DNA of 64,000 bases, taken from Bacilli bacterium PM5-9 (GTDB lineage Bacteria; Bacillota_I; Bacilli_A; JAJDGJ01). This document shows positions 25,871 to 36,270 of this stretch, piece by piece; position 1 is the first letter of the stretch, and the number at the start of each line of letters is the position of its first letter. Position numbers and translations under genes: made by a program. A model generated the notes under the pieces. The model ran no database searches. It was not told where the DNA came from and saw nothing but the letters and a program-made list of their open reading frames with translations. The stretch spans positions 1 through 64,000 of the forward strand of contig JARXZD010000003.1 in assembly GCA_029893765.1 (NCBI GenBank), written 5' to 3'.

Positions 25871-27492
25871 TCTAATAATTTCTGAATTTTTTGATAGTCA
25901 TTATCATTAACTATTCTTTTTAAAATTGGACCAATTTTATATCTAATTACTACTTCATATTCTCCTTTAGATACACCACGATCATTTTTTAAAAATAAAC
26001 CATGATTAATACTAAATTTATATTTATCTAATATTTTATTAATACTTGTATATGTTTTAGCAATCCATTGTCCAAACTCAACATCCTCAAACATATTTAT
26101 AAACTTATCATTAAATAATGATTTCATTTCAAAAGTTAAGACATTGCTTATTTCATCTGGAGTGAATAAACCAGGAGTATCTCGTGAAGTTGTAATTACA
26201 TAAACATTTTTTGGAATGTAATATTTATTATCATCAAATGTAACATCTAATGCTGCTTCTCTTTCACGATTATTATCTTCTAAAAGATAACTAATTTCAC
26301 CAATTACACTTGTTAAATTAACTTCATGACAATCTTCAAAAATAATTACATAATTATCCATTGAATTTTTACGAGCTTTCTCAATAAAACGATATAAAAT
26401 TCTCTTGTTTTCATCAACAAGTAATTCCTGATATGTTAATGATTGGTGCATTTTAATATGAAGTATATTTTCCATATCACGACTATTGTTAGTTAAAAAT
26501 GCTAACCTTCTTGCAAAATATGATTTTCCAGTACCCCATGAACCAATAATCATTAAATTACGTTTTGTTTTTAAAAGACTTAATGCTTCTTCAAACCATG
26601 CTTTTGGATAAACACTATTTGTTGTAGCCATTTTAACAGTATATGTTCCATCATTATTTAAAGGCGTATTACTAACAATTTTTGATTGAACTAATGCCTT
26701 TGATAATTCATCTTTTAAGACTAAACAAAGATGCCCATCACGCAATACTCCATTAAATAAGTTAGGAGAATATCGTCCTTCAACTTTACTTAATCTAAAT
26801 TTTCTTGAGATTTTTCTTGATAATGCTTCTATTGATACATCAACATTTATTCCTTCAAATTGTTTTCTTAATTCAAAAACTGAAATACCACTTGGTTGAT
26901 TACAATATACGATATTTAATAATTCAATTTCATGTGGGTTAAAATGAACTTGTTTAAAAAATTCATTATAGCGTTCAACAGTAACACGAGATGGATAATT
27001 GATTAACAATCCATTATCATCTTCATTAACCATTGCTTCATTAATAACTTCTTCAATTTTAATATATGTACTTTCTTTTTCAACTTCTCTTATTTTAATT
27101 CGATGGTTACCATCTTCAACATCAAATTTTTCTTGAAAAATCCATTTAACTTTTCGAGCATGTGGTAATTCTTTATTTTTATTAAATTGATAATTAGACT
27201 CAATAATACCAACTGCCCAAATAGACTTAGAATCACTTAAACAAACAGCATCGCCAATTTCCATTAAAAATAAGAATTTATCAAATGTATCCTTTACATC
27301 ATTGCTTGTTGCACCTAAGGTATTTAAGCGTTGAAATAATTCAAATTTTGGTTCTGGCGCATTATAAACTGAACTTAAATCTTTTTCTGCTCCACTTAAT
27401 CCAATAATATCATTATCCATCATTGTTCTAAAACCATTCTCATAATTAAATAAAAAATATTTTCTTAAATGTTTACTTTTATTTTCTTGCAT
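25864..27492 (-). CDS. Solitary EVE-like / McrB-type AAA+ ATPase
   Basis: 542 residues. Residues ~75-120 (GDAVCLSDSKSIWAVGIIES, then PHARKVKWIF) resemble the EVE/PUA-like domain often fused to McrB ATPases for recognition of modified bases. Residues ~185-260 look like a linker or winged-helix region. The AAA+ domain has Walker A GSWGTGKS (317-324), HQSLTYQELL after it, Walker B region IIFEDCHEVN (383-392) and sensor VITTSRD (432-438). The usual McrB DEINR and NTADR signatures are replaced, so it is a divergent member. No McrC nuclease adjoins it; it is the last gene after tex in the uppS-cdsA-dxr-rseP-tex run, 17 bp away. The role could be modified-DNA or RNA recognition, but this is inference. 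Confidence 0.7.
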   Translation of the reverse strand: MQENKSKHLRKYFLFNYENGFRTMMDNDIIGLSGAEKDLSSVYNAPEPKFELFQRLNTLGATSNDVKDTFDKFLFLMEIGDAVCLSDSKSIWAVGIIESNYQFNKNKELPHARKVKWIFQEKFDVEDGNHRIKIREVEKESTYIKIEEVINEAMVNEDDNGLLINYPSRVTVERYNEFFKQVHFNPHEIELLNIVYCNQPSGISVFELRKQFEGINVDVSIEALSRKISRKFRLSKVEGRYSPNLFNGVLRDGHLCLVLKDELSKALVQSKIVSNTPLNNDGTYTVKMATTNSVYPKAWFEEALSLLKTKRNLMIIGSWGTGKSYFARRLAFLTNNSRDMENILHIKMHQSLTYQELLVDENKRILYRFIEKARKNSMDNYVIIFEDCHEVNLTSVIGEISYLLEDNNREREAALDVTFDDNKYYIPKNVYVITTSRDTPGLFTPDEISNVLTFEMKSLFNDKFINMFEDVEFGQWIAKTYTSINKILDKYKFSINHGLFLKNDRGVSKGEYEVVIRYKIGPILKRIVNDNDYQKIQKLLEK

Positions 27493-27509
27493 TATTTTTC
27501 ACCTCATAT

Positions 27510-29651
27510 CTATTTAATCATAGTTAATGATACACTTTTTCGTTGTAAATCAATGTCTAATACATTAACCTTTACAATATCGTTGATTGCTAGTTTTTCA
27601 CTTGGATGACTAATAAAATCTTTACTTATTTTTGAAATATGTAATAATGCATCATTCTTTAAGCCAATATCAACAAAAACTCCAAAATCAACAACGTTTC
27701 TAACTACTCCTTCTAACTCCATTCCAATTGTTAAATCTTCTAATTTCAAGACATCTTTTTTTAATGTAGGTTGTGCTAATTCATCTCTAACATCTAAATT
27801 TGGATTTAATAAGGCGCTTATAATATCTTTTAAAGTATATTCATCAATGTTTAATTCTAAGCTATATTCTTTTACATTAACTTCTTTTAGTTTATTTTTA
27901 AAATCTTCTGTATCAATATCTTCAATTTTTATTCCTAATTTTTTTAATAAATTATAAGTAATTTTATAACTTTCAGGATGAATAATTGTACGGTCTAAGA
28001 CTTCTTTACTATCACTTATTCTTAAAAATCCAGCAGCTTGTTCAAACGCTTTAGGACCTAATTTAGCAATTTTCAATAATTCTTGGCGATTTTTTATTCC
28101 ACCATTGTCAATACGATATTTTACAATTGAATCACTTATTGATTTACTCAATCCAGAAATATGTGCTAACAAATATTGGCTAGTAGTATTAATATCCACT
28201 CCAACTTCATTAACAATTTTTTCAACTGTAAAATCTAATTTTTTGGCTAATTCTTTTTGATTTACATCATGTTGATATTGTCCAACACCAATAGACTTTG
28301 GATCAATTTTAATTAGTTCTCCTAATGGATCTAGTAAACGACGTCCTATTGAGATTGCTGATCTTTGTTCTACTTGTAAATCTTTAAATTCTTCTTGGGC
28401 AATCTTTGAAGCACTATAAACACTTGCTCCTGCTTCACTAACGATTGCATAAGCAACATCTAATTTATTTTCGCTAATTAAATCAGCAATAAACATTTCG
28501 CTTTCTCTACTCGCTGTTCCATTACCAATAGCGATTACTTCAATATTATACTTGTTTATTAAATCTAAAATAACTTTTTTTGCTTCATTAACCTTGCCTT
28601 GATACTCATGTGGATAACAAATACTAATCGCTAGAACTTTTCCATCACGATCAATTACAGCTAACTTACATCCTGTCCTAAAAGCAGGATCAAAACCTAA
28701 AATAATTTTATTTTTTAAAGGTGGAGTTAGTAAAAGTTTTTCTAAGTTTAAGGCAAAGACATCAATTGCATCACTTGAAGCTTGCTCAACTCTTAATGAA
28801 AATAATTGACGTACAATACTTGGAAATAACAATCTTTTATATCCATCTTCAATAGCAGAATATAAAATATCCTTATTAATAAAATTTTTCTTACTAAAGA
28901 AATAACGATAAATATTTTCAACATTATAATCATTTTTTAACTCAAAATTCATTGTAACAACTTTTTTTGTGATTGCTCTATTTAAACCTAAAATTCGATG
29001 ATTAGCAATTTTAGTAAACTTCTCATTAAAATCATAATACATTTTAAAGACTTGTTCTTCATCATCATGCTTTTTCTTTACTTTCGCAACAACATTAGCA
29101 TATTTCTCAATATTTTCTAAAACAAATTCTCTAACTTTAACATTTTCACATGTTACTTGAGCAATAATATCTTTTGCATAATCAATAGCTTCTTCAACAT
29201 TAGCAACATTATCATTCAAATAATTTTTTGCTTCCTTATTAACATCTAAATTTGGCTCATTCATTAGTTTATTTGCAAGACCTTCTAATCCATAACTAAT
29301 TGCAATACTTGCTTTTGTTTTCTTTTTATCTTTATATGGTTGATAAATATTATCAACTTCAATAATTTTAGTAGCATTTAAAATTGATGTTTTTAATTCA
29401 TCATTTAAAAGACCTTTTTCTTCAATAAGTCTAATAACATCATCTTTTCGTTTTTGTAAATTCTCTTGATACTCATAGTGTTTACTTATTTCAAAGATAA
29501 TATTTTCATCTAATCCACCAGTTACTTCTTTACGATAACGAGCTATAAAAGGAATTGTGTTATTCTCATTTAATAAATTTAAAACTGTTTCTACTTGTTT
29601 ATCTTTAATTTTTAAATCTTTTGCGACTTCACTTATAATTATTGTATTCAT
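27510..29651 (-). CDS. tex: Tex family RNA-binding protein
   Basis: 713 residues with the full Tex order: N-terminal helical domain (NTIPFIARYRKEVTGGLDE), YqgF-like RNase H fold (~325-430, ILGFDPAFRTGCKLAVID), helix-hairpin-helix repeats (~490-560) and a C-terminal S1 domain (~640-710, GMELEGVVRNVVDFGVFVDIGLKNDALLHISKIS). Tex proteins bind structured or single-stranded RNA and influence transcription and RNA quality control. It sits 10 bp downstream of rseP, placing it in the same transcript. Confidence 0.93.
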   Translation of the reverse strand: MNTIIISEVAKDLKIKDKQVETVLNLLNENNTIPFIARYRKEVTGGLDENIIFEISKHYEYQENLQKRKDDVIRLIEEKGLLNDELKTSILNATKIIEVDNIYQPYKDKKKTKASIAISYGLEGLANKLMNEPNLDVNKEAKNYLNDNVANVEEAIDYAKDIIAQVTCENVKVREFVLENIEKYANVVAKVKKKHDDEEQVFKMYYDFNEKFTKIANHRILGLNRAITKKVVTMNFELKNDYNVENIYRYFFSKKNFINKDILYSAIEDGYKRLLFPSIVRQLFSLRVEQASSDAIDVFALNLEKLLLTPPLKNKIILGFDPAFRTGCKLAVIDRDGKVLAISICYPHEYQGKVNEAKKVILDLINKYNIEVIAIGNGTASRESEMFIADLISENKLDVAYAIVSEAGASVYSASKIAQEEFKDLQVEQRSAISIGRRLLDPLGELIKIDPKSIGVGQYQHDVNQKELAKKLDFTVEKIVNEVGVDINTTSQYLLAHISGLSKSISDSIVKYRIDNGGIKNRQELLKIAKLGPKAFEQAAGFLRISDSKEVLDRTIIHPESYKITYNLLKKLGIKIEDIDTEDFKNKLKEVNVKEYSLELNIDEYTLKDIISALLNPNLDVRDELAQPTLKKDVLKLEDLTIGMELEGVVRNVVDFGVFVDIGLKNDALLHISKISKDFISHPSEKLAINDIVKVNVLDIDLQRKSVSLTMIK

Positions 29652-29661
29652 TTTAACTCCT

Positions 29662-30720
29662 CTATCTTGTAAATATCTTCATAATATCATTAAATGTTAC
29701 AAAAACAATTAATGCCATTAACAACATGAAGCTAATTCCAATTATTCTAGCCTCTAATTTTTCACTCATTCTACGTCTTGTAATTGCTTCGATTGCTAAA
29801 ATGAAAATTCTACCACCATCTAAAGCAGGTATTGGTAATAAATTGAAAATTGCTAAGTTAATGCTTAATAAAGCTGTAAAGTTTATTAAACCAATCAATC
29901 CAGAATTTTGGGAAATTTGTCGTGTAATATCTACCATTCCAACCGGTCCAGATAAATCATCAACTCCAGCTTTACCAGTAAACAACATTTTTAAACTAGT
30001 AAAAATATTTTGAGCTGTATCAACACTAAGTTTCCAGCCATTCTTAACAACATCAATTGGATTATGACTAGCTTTAACTATTGTTGGCCCAAAGCCAGCA
30101 ATATATCTTTTACTAGTATCATCATATGTTGGTTTTATTTTAATTACTTCTTCTTTATTTTCACGTTCTACAACCATTTCATATTCATTACCTTCAGTAT
30201 TATAACTACTAAATAAAGTTAAATCAGTATATGAATTAATTTTTGTTACTTCATCACCTTGTCTTATTTCTTTAACATAATCACCACTTTGTAATCCTGC
30301 TTTCATTGCTGGTGAATTGGTAGTAATATCACCAATAATTGGATCAGTCGATACTGTATCTTGTGAAAAAGCAATACCACAAAAAATTATAAAAGCTAAA
30401 AGTAAGTTCATAAAACTACCAGCAAACATAATTAAAAATTGCTTAAAGCGATTGACACCTTTTAAAGTTCTTTCATGAGGAACATGTGCTAAATCTTCAG
30501 ATATTTCACCATCTTCTCCTACCATTGCGGCATATCCACCAAGTGGTAGTAATCTAATAGTAAATTCTGTTTCTTTACCTTTATACGAGAAAATTTTAGG
30601 ACCAAATCCTAAAGCAAACTCACTTACATATACATTAAAAATTTTAGCAACTATAAAATGCCCAAACTCATGAACAGTTATCAATACTAAAAGAATTATT
30701 AAAAATTTAATTATTTCCAT
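29662..30720 (-). CDS. rseP: Site-2 zinc metalloprotease RseP/RasP
   Basis: 352 residues, four membrane helices. The zinc motif HEFGH is at residues 17-21 and the second metal-binding aspartate at LDGGRIF near 300; a PDZ domain lies at ~120-200 (AGLQSGDYVKEIRQGD). RasP-type proteases cut membrane-embedded anti-sigma factors, signal-peptide remnants and some pheromone precursors. It overlaps the end of dxr by 14 bp within the uppS-cdsA-dxr-rseP operon, the usual Gram-positive order. Confidence 0.93.
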   Translation of the reverse strand: MEIIKFLIILLVLITVHEFGHFIVAKIFNVYVSEFALGFGPKIFSYKGKETEFTIRLLPLGGYAAMVGEDGEISEDLAHVPHERTLKGVNRFKQFLIMFAGSFMNLLLAFIIFCGIAFSQDTVSTDPIIGDITTNSPAMKAGLQSGDYVKEIRQGDEVTKINSYTDLTLFSSYNTEGNEYEMVVERENKEEVIKIKPTYDDTSKRYIAGFGPTIVKASHNPIDVVKNGWKLSVDTAQNIFTSLKMLFTGKAGVDDLSGPVGMVDITRQISQNSGLIGLINFTALLSINLAIFNLLPIPALDGGRIFILAIEAITRRRMSEKLEARIIGISFMLLMALIVFVTFNDIMKIFTR

Positions 30721-31876
30721 TTGAACTCTCCTTATTTATTTCATTTGTTATATATACTCTTGTAGCATTGTCAATTTTTATTAAATCTTCAATACTTGGA
30801 TTTTCAATTAATTTATGAACTTGTAATGCTTGTTCAACATAGTCAACAATTGATAAAAAAGAAATTTTTTCTTCTAAAAAGGCTTTTGTAGCTACTTCTT
30901 TTGCAGCGTTTAAAACACATGGATAGCTATGTCCTAAACGACCAGCTTGATATGATAATTTAAGTCCTTTAAATCTTTTTAAATCAATTGGTTCAAAAGA
31001 TAGTGAAAAAGCTTTAGTTAAATCTAAAGAACCTGTACTAAAATTAGCACGATTTGGATAAGCAAAAGCATAGGCAATTGGTTGTTTCATATTTGGTTTT
31101 GATAATTGTGCAATAGTAGAACTATCATTATATTCAACCATTGAATGAACAATGCTTTCACGATGAATAACAACTTCAATATCATCATAATCAATATCAA
31201 ATAACCAATGAGCCTCAATAACTTCAAGTCCTTTATTAAGCATTGTTGCACTATCAATTGTAATTGATGCTCCCATATCCCAATTTGGATGGTTTAAAGC
31301 ATCTGCAACACTAACATTTTGTAATTCATCAAGCGTTTTATCTCTAAAACTTCCACCGCTTGCACTAATTATTAATCTTTTAACACTTTTTTTATCATTA
31401 TTTTGTAAACATTGGAAAATTGCACAATGTTCACTATCCACGGGTATTATTTTAGCTTGAGGGTTTTGTGCTAATAAATCACTAATATGTTTGCCACCAA
31501 CAACCATTGTTTCTTTATTAGCTAATGCTAAAGTTTTATTACTTTTAATTACTTTAATTGACGGTAATAAACCAGCAAATCCCACAATAGCATTCAATAC
31601 TATATCATAATCTATATTATCTAATAATTGTAAAATTCCTTTTTGTCCAACATAAAAATTTATTTCTGGATAAGCTACTTGTAATTCTGATACAAAAGTT
31701 GAATCAAGTAAAGCGACTTCCTTAATAGTAGAAAACTCATCTAAAATTTCAATAAGTAATTTAACATTATAACCAATGCTTATTTTACTTACTTCATATT
31801 CTGTATTCTCTCTTATTACATCCAGAGCTTGTCTTCCAATCGAGCCACTTGCCCCTAAAATTACTATTTTTTTCAT
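30707..31876 (-). CDS. dxr: 1-deoxy-D-xylulose 5-phosphate reductoisomerase
   Basis: 389 residues. The NADPH-binding start is ILGASGSIGRQALDVI. Metal and substrate residues are in VDSEHCAIFQ, SASGGSFRD and NHPNWDMGASITIDSATMLNKGLEVIEAHWLF. It makes 2-C-methylerythritol 4-phosphate, the second step of the DXP isoprenoid route, so this organism uses that pathway for undecaprenyl phosphate precursors. It is in an operon with uppS and cdsA. Confidence 0.96.
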   Translation of the reverse strand: MKKIVILGASGSIGRQALDVIRENTEYEVSKISIGYNVKLLIEILDEFSTIKEVALLDSTFVSELQVAYPEINFYVGQKGILQLLDNIDYDIVLNAIVGFAGLLPSIKVIKSNKTLALANKETMVVGGKHISDLLAQNPQAKIIPVDSEHCAIFQCLQNNDKKSVKRLIISASGGSFRDKTLDELQNVSVADALNHPNWDMGASITIDSATMLNKGLEVIEAHWLFDIDYDDIEVVIHRESIVHSMVEYNDSSTIAQLSKPNMKQPIAYAFAYPNRANFSTGSLDLTKAFSLSFEPIDLKRFKGLKLSYQAGRLGHSYPCVLNAAKEVATKAFLEEKISFLSIVDYVEQALQVHKLIENPSIEDLIKIDNATRVYITNEINKESSNGNN

Positions 31877-31891
31877 TAACTGCTAACTCCT

Positions 31892-32674
31892 TTAAAATAT
31901 ACATATTAGTGCAAAGCACATTATAAGATTCATAAGATGACTATCAATGCGATCTAGTATTCCACCATGTCCAGGAAGCATATTAGAAAAATCTTTAATA
32001 TTATTCGAACGCTTAATTGCTGAAAAGAATAAATCACCAACTGCTGCCATGAAGCCAAAAATAATAGATACAATAATAACTATTGAAATATTATCAAAGC
32101 CACTTGGTAAAAATAAGCTATATAATACCCCTATAATAACAGCTAAAACAACTCCACCGACTAACCCTTCTACTGTTTTATTTGGAGATATTCTTGGAAT
32201 AAGTTTATGCTTTCCAAAAGCACTTCCTGCAAAAAATGCACCTGTATCACTTGCAGCTGTAACTAAGATTGTAAATATTATTATATAAAATCCATTGTCT
32301 AAATTTCTTAAATACATTGCACTGTTTGAAGCAATAATTATAAATAAACTTACACAAAATAAATAAGTCATATCATTAAAATCAATATTTTTGTCTATTA
32401 GCATCAAAATAATAAAACTTACTATAATTCCAACAACAAAAATTATATTTATTTGAGTAAAATCTTTAATTAAGATTAATGGTAATAATGTTATTACATA
32501 TAAAAGTATTTTTGTTAAAAGCAAATAGTTTTTTGCTTTTTTAACATCTAATATTTCATGAGTTGCAATTGCAACGATTACTAATGCCATTATTTTAAAC
32601 ATTAATGGACTTAAATAAATTATCGGAATTAAGACTCCTAAAATAGCAAGTGCTGTTATAACTCTAATTTTCAT
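31892..32674 (-). CDS. cdsA: Phosphatidate cytidylyltransferase
   Basis: About 260 residues with seven to eight hydrophobic segments and the C-terminal CDP-diglyceride synthetase signature (SAIKRSNNIKDFSNMLPGHG followed by GILDRIDS). It makes CDP-diacylglycerol from phosphatidic acid at the membrane. ATG 32674 follows GGAGG and overlaps uppS by 11 nt; the longer frame to 32689 adds MEGLK upstream of the ribosome site. Confidence 0.94.
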   Translation of the reverse strand: MKIRVITALAILGVLIPIIYLSPLMFKIMALVIVAIATHEILDVKKAKNYLLLTKILLYVITLLPLILIKDFTQINIIFVVGIIVSFIILMLIDKNIDFNDMTYLFCVSLFIIIASNSAMYLRNLDNGFYIIIFTILVTAASDTGAFFAGSAFGKHKLIPRISPNKTVEGLVGGVVLAVIIGVLYSLFLPSGFDNISIVIIVSIIFGFMAAVGDLFFSAIKRSNNIKDFSNMLPGHGGILDRIDSHLMNLIMCFALICIF

Positions 32675-33374
32675 CTTTAATCCCTCCAAATCTTCGATCT
32701 CTTTTATAATAATTATCTAAAGCAATATCTAATTGTTCTTCATCAAAATCTGGCCATAAGACATTAGTAAAATATATTTCACTATAGGCAATTTGCCAAA
32801 GTAGAAAATTTGAAATTCTTTGTTCACCACTTGTCCTTATTAATAGATCAACAGGAGTTGCGTTCATTAAGTTTTCTTCAAATAACTCTATATTTATATC
32901 ATCAATATTAATAGTATTATTAATAACTTGTTCACTGATTTTTTTAGTTGCTTTAAGAATTTCATCTTGAGCACCATAGTTTAAAGCAAAACATAGAACC
33001 ATTCCCGTATTATTTTTTGTTTTATTGATTGAATCCTCAATTGATTTTTTTGCATTTTTAGGAATATTTTCTAAATCGCCTATATAATCTATTCTGATTT
33101 GATATTTCATTAAATCAGATAAATACATATCTAAAAAAACTTTAGGCAACTTAAAAATAAAGTCAACTTCACTTGTTGGCCTTGCCCAGTTTTCTGTTGA
33201 AAAGGCAAAAACACTCATTCTTTTTATCCCTTTTAATGAAGCGGCAATCGCAATTTCTTTAACTTTTTTTCCACCCTCGTAATGACCTTTTACACGAGGC
33301 ATATTTCTTTGCTGTGCCCATCTTCCATTTCCATCTAAAATAATTGCTAAATGGTTAAGTTCTTTCTTTTTCAT
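32664..33374 (-). CDS. uppS: Isoprenyl transferase (undecaprenyl diphosphate synthase)
   Basis: About 236 residues of the cis-prenyltransferase fold. The diphosphate-binding start is LDGNGRWAQQR; further motifs are SVFAFSTENWARP and the C-terminal LLIRTSGEQRISNFLLWQIAYSE, WPDF. It builds the C55 lipid carrier for wall and surface polymers. ATG 33374 (after AGGTGA) is preferred over GTG 33383, which is part of the ribosome site. It heads the uppS-cdsA-dxr-rseP-tex run. Confidence 0.95.
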   Translation of the reverse strand: MKKKELNHLAIILDGNGRWAQQRNMPRVKGHYEGGKKVKEIAIAASLKGIKRMSVFAFSTENWARPTSEVDFIFKLPKVFLDMYLSDLMKYQIRIDYIGDLENIPKNAKKSIEDSINKTKNNTGMVLCFALNYGAQDEILKATKKISEQVINNTINIDDINIELFEENLMNATPVDLLIRTSGEQRISNFLLWQIAYSEIYFTNVLWPDFDEEQLDIALDNYYKRDRRFGGIKDEN

Positions 33375-33445
33375 TATTATCACCTATCCAAAATATTATA
33401 TCATAAATCAGCATAAAACACCCATTGTTTATAAATAGAACATAA

Positions 33446-33478
33446 TAAAAAAACACTCTAATTAAAGAATGTTTTTAA
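33446..33478 (-). terminator. Terminator of the MATE transporter gene
   Basis: Minus strand AAACATTCT and AGAGTGTTT arms (with one G-T pair) around TTAATT, followed by a T run. Confidence 0.7.
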
Positions 33479-33484
33479 AAATGA

Positions 33485-34831
33485 TTACTCACTTTGAATT
33501 GTTAAGTTATTTAACCATGTTCCTTTTTGATATCGATATCTTGCAACAGCAAGTTTCAATAAATCAGCAAACTGTACTATCAAGTAGTGAAGTGGTAGAT
33601 AAATACCTAATTTTCCAATAAAGAAAGCAAATGGTATTGTAATAAGCCAAACAAAACCTGAATCCATTATAAGAACACTTTTAGTATCGCCACCTGCACG
33701 AAGTATAAAGAAATGTCCTGCATTTAAGTAGTAAAGCCAACTGAAACAAGTTGCTACAACAATAACTAATCTTGACATTTTTAAAGTATCTGGACTTATA
33801 TCATATAACATTGTCATAAAATAAGACATAAACAAAATTGAAACTCCTAAGCTTAATCCAACTCCTGCACATAATCTTAATAATTTTTTAGAATCTTTTT
33901 TAGCTTGCTCAAATTCACCTTGTCCTAAACTATTTCCAACAATAATTGAAATTGCTACGCTCATTCCACCCATACCAATAAAAATCATATTGGTCATAAC
34001 AGTTGCTATACTCATAGCTGCAATATTTTCACTAATTCTATTTGTATATAAAACAATAATCAACTGCATTCCAAACGCCCAAAAAAACTCATTTCCTATT
34101 AGTCCATATCCTTTATTTAAGTAATCTTTTAAAATATATAGTTCAAATTGAAATGTCTTTTTAAGATGAATAACAATTGGACTTTTGATATGTCTTGTAA
34201 GATATACTAAAATTACAAACTCAATAACACGTGCAATTAAAGTTGCTAGAGCAGCACCTGGTACACCTAATGCTGGAAATCCAAAATTACCGTATATTAA
34301 TAAATAATTAAAAATTACATTTGCAATAACACTTACGATTGAAACATACATTGGAGTTTTAACTAAACCAATAAAACGATATGATGATCCAACTGCAATT
34401 GAAATAGGATAAATCAAAAAAGTATACTTTATATATTTAACATAAGATATAGCACTTTCAATTGTAGCACTATCTTTTGCAAAAATACCAAAAACTTTAT
34501 CTGGTATAAAGTGCATTAATAAAAAGAAAACAACTCCTACTAAAAACGAGAATAGAATTACTACTCTAAATACCTCAGTTATTTTTTCTTCATTTTTTGC
34601 TCCTTTATACTGTGCAATAAATATACCACCAGTTGCCGCTAAACCTAGAAGCATCGTTGTAAAAATAAAGAAAACTTGATTTGAAATTGATACACCTGCA
34701 ATTGCAACTTCTTGCAAACGTCCAACCATTAAATTATCGACCATTTGTGAAAGGTTTGTAACAAGTTGTTGAATTACGTTTGGTAGTGCAAGCATTAGTG
34801 CTGTAAAATAAAAAGATTTTTTTATATTCAT
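33485..34831 (-). CDS. MATE family efflux transporter
   Basis: 448 residues with twelve hydrophobic helices in two MatE halves (~15-175 and ~240-400). Family landmarks are the N-terminal ALPNVIQQLVTNLSQMVDNLMVGRL and GVPGAALATLIARVIEF. MATE proteins exchange cations for drugs, metabolites or envelope precursors. Ribosome site AAAGGAG precedes the start. It stands alone between the uppS operon and eno, with its own terminator. Confidence 0.9.
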   Translation of the reverse strand: MNIKKSFYFTALMLALPNVIQQLVTNLSQMVDNLMVGRLQEVAIAGVSISNQVFFIFTTMLLGLAATGGIFIAQYKGAKNEEKITEVFRVVILFSFLVGVVFFLLMHFIPDKVFGIFAKDSATIESAISYVKYIKYTFLIYPISIAVGSSYRFIGLVKTPMYVSIVSVIANVIFNYLLIYGNFGFPALGVPGAALATLIARVIEFVILVYLTRHIKSPIVIHLKKTFQFELYILKDYLNKGYGLIGNEFFWAFGMQLIIVLYTNRISENIAAMSIATVMTNMIFIGMGGMSVAISIIVGNSLGQGEFEQAKKDSKKLLRLCAGVGLSLGVSILFMSYFMTMLYDISPDTLKMSRLVIVVATCFSWLYYLNAGHFFILRAGGDTKSVLIMDSGFVWLITIPFAFFIGKLGIYLPLHYLIVQFADLLKLAVARYRYQKGTWLNNLTIQSE

Positions 34832-34902
34832 TTTTTATGCTCCTTTCGTTAGTGTAAACCATTATATTATATCACACGCAAAAGAGATTGTGCTAGCATA
34901 AT

Positions 34903-34938
34903 ACAAAAAAAGAATTGCTTACAAATAAACAATTCTTC
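34903..34938 (-). terminator. Terminator of the glycolytic operon
   Basis: Minus strand AAGAATTG and CAATTCTT arms around 12 nt, followed by six T; it lies just beyond the eno stop codon. Confidence 0.85.
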
Positions 34939-34944
34939 TTCCAC

Positions 34945-36258
<1,314 letters not shown>

Positions 36259-36270
36259 TTAGTTTTTAAC

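Noticed and set aside
25864-27492. Complete McrBC restriction system
   Set aside because: No McrC-like nuclease in the neighbouring genes, and the McrB signature motifs are altered.
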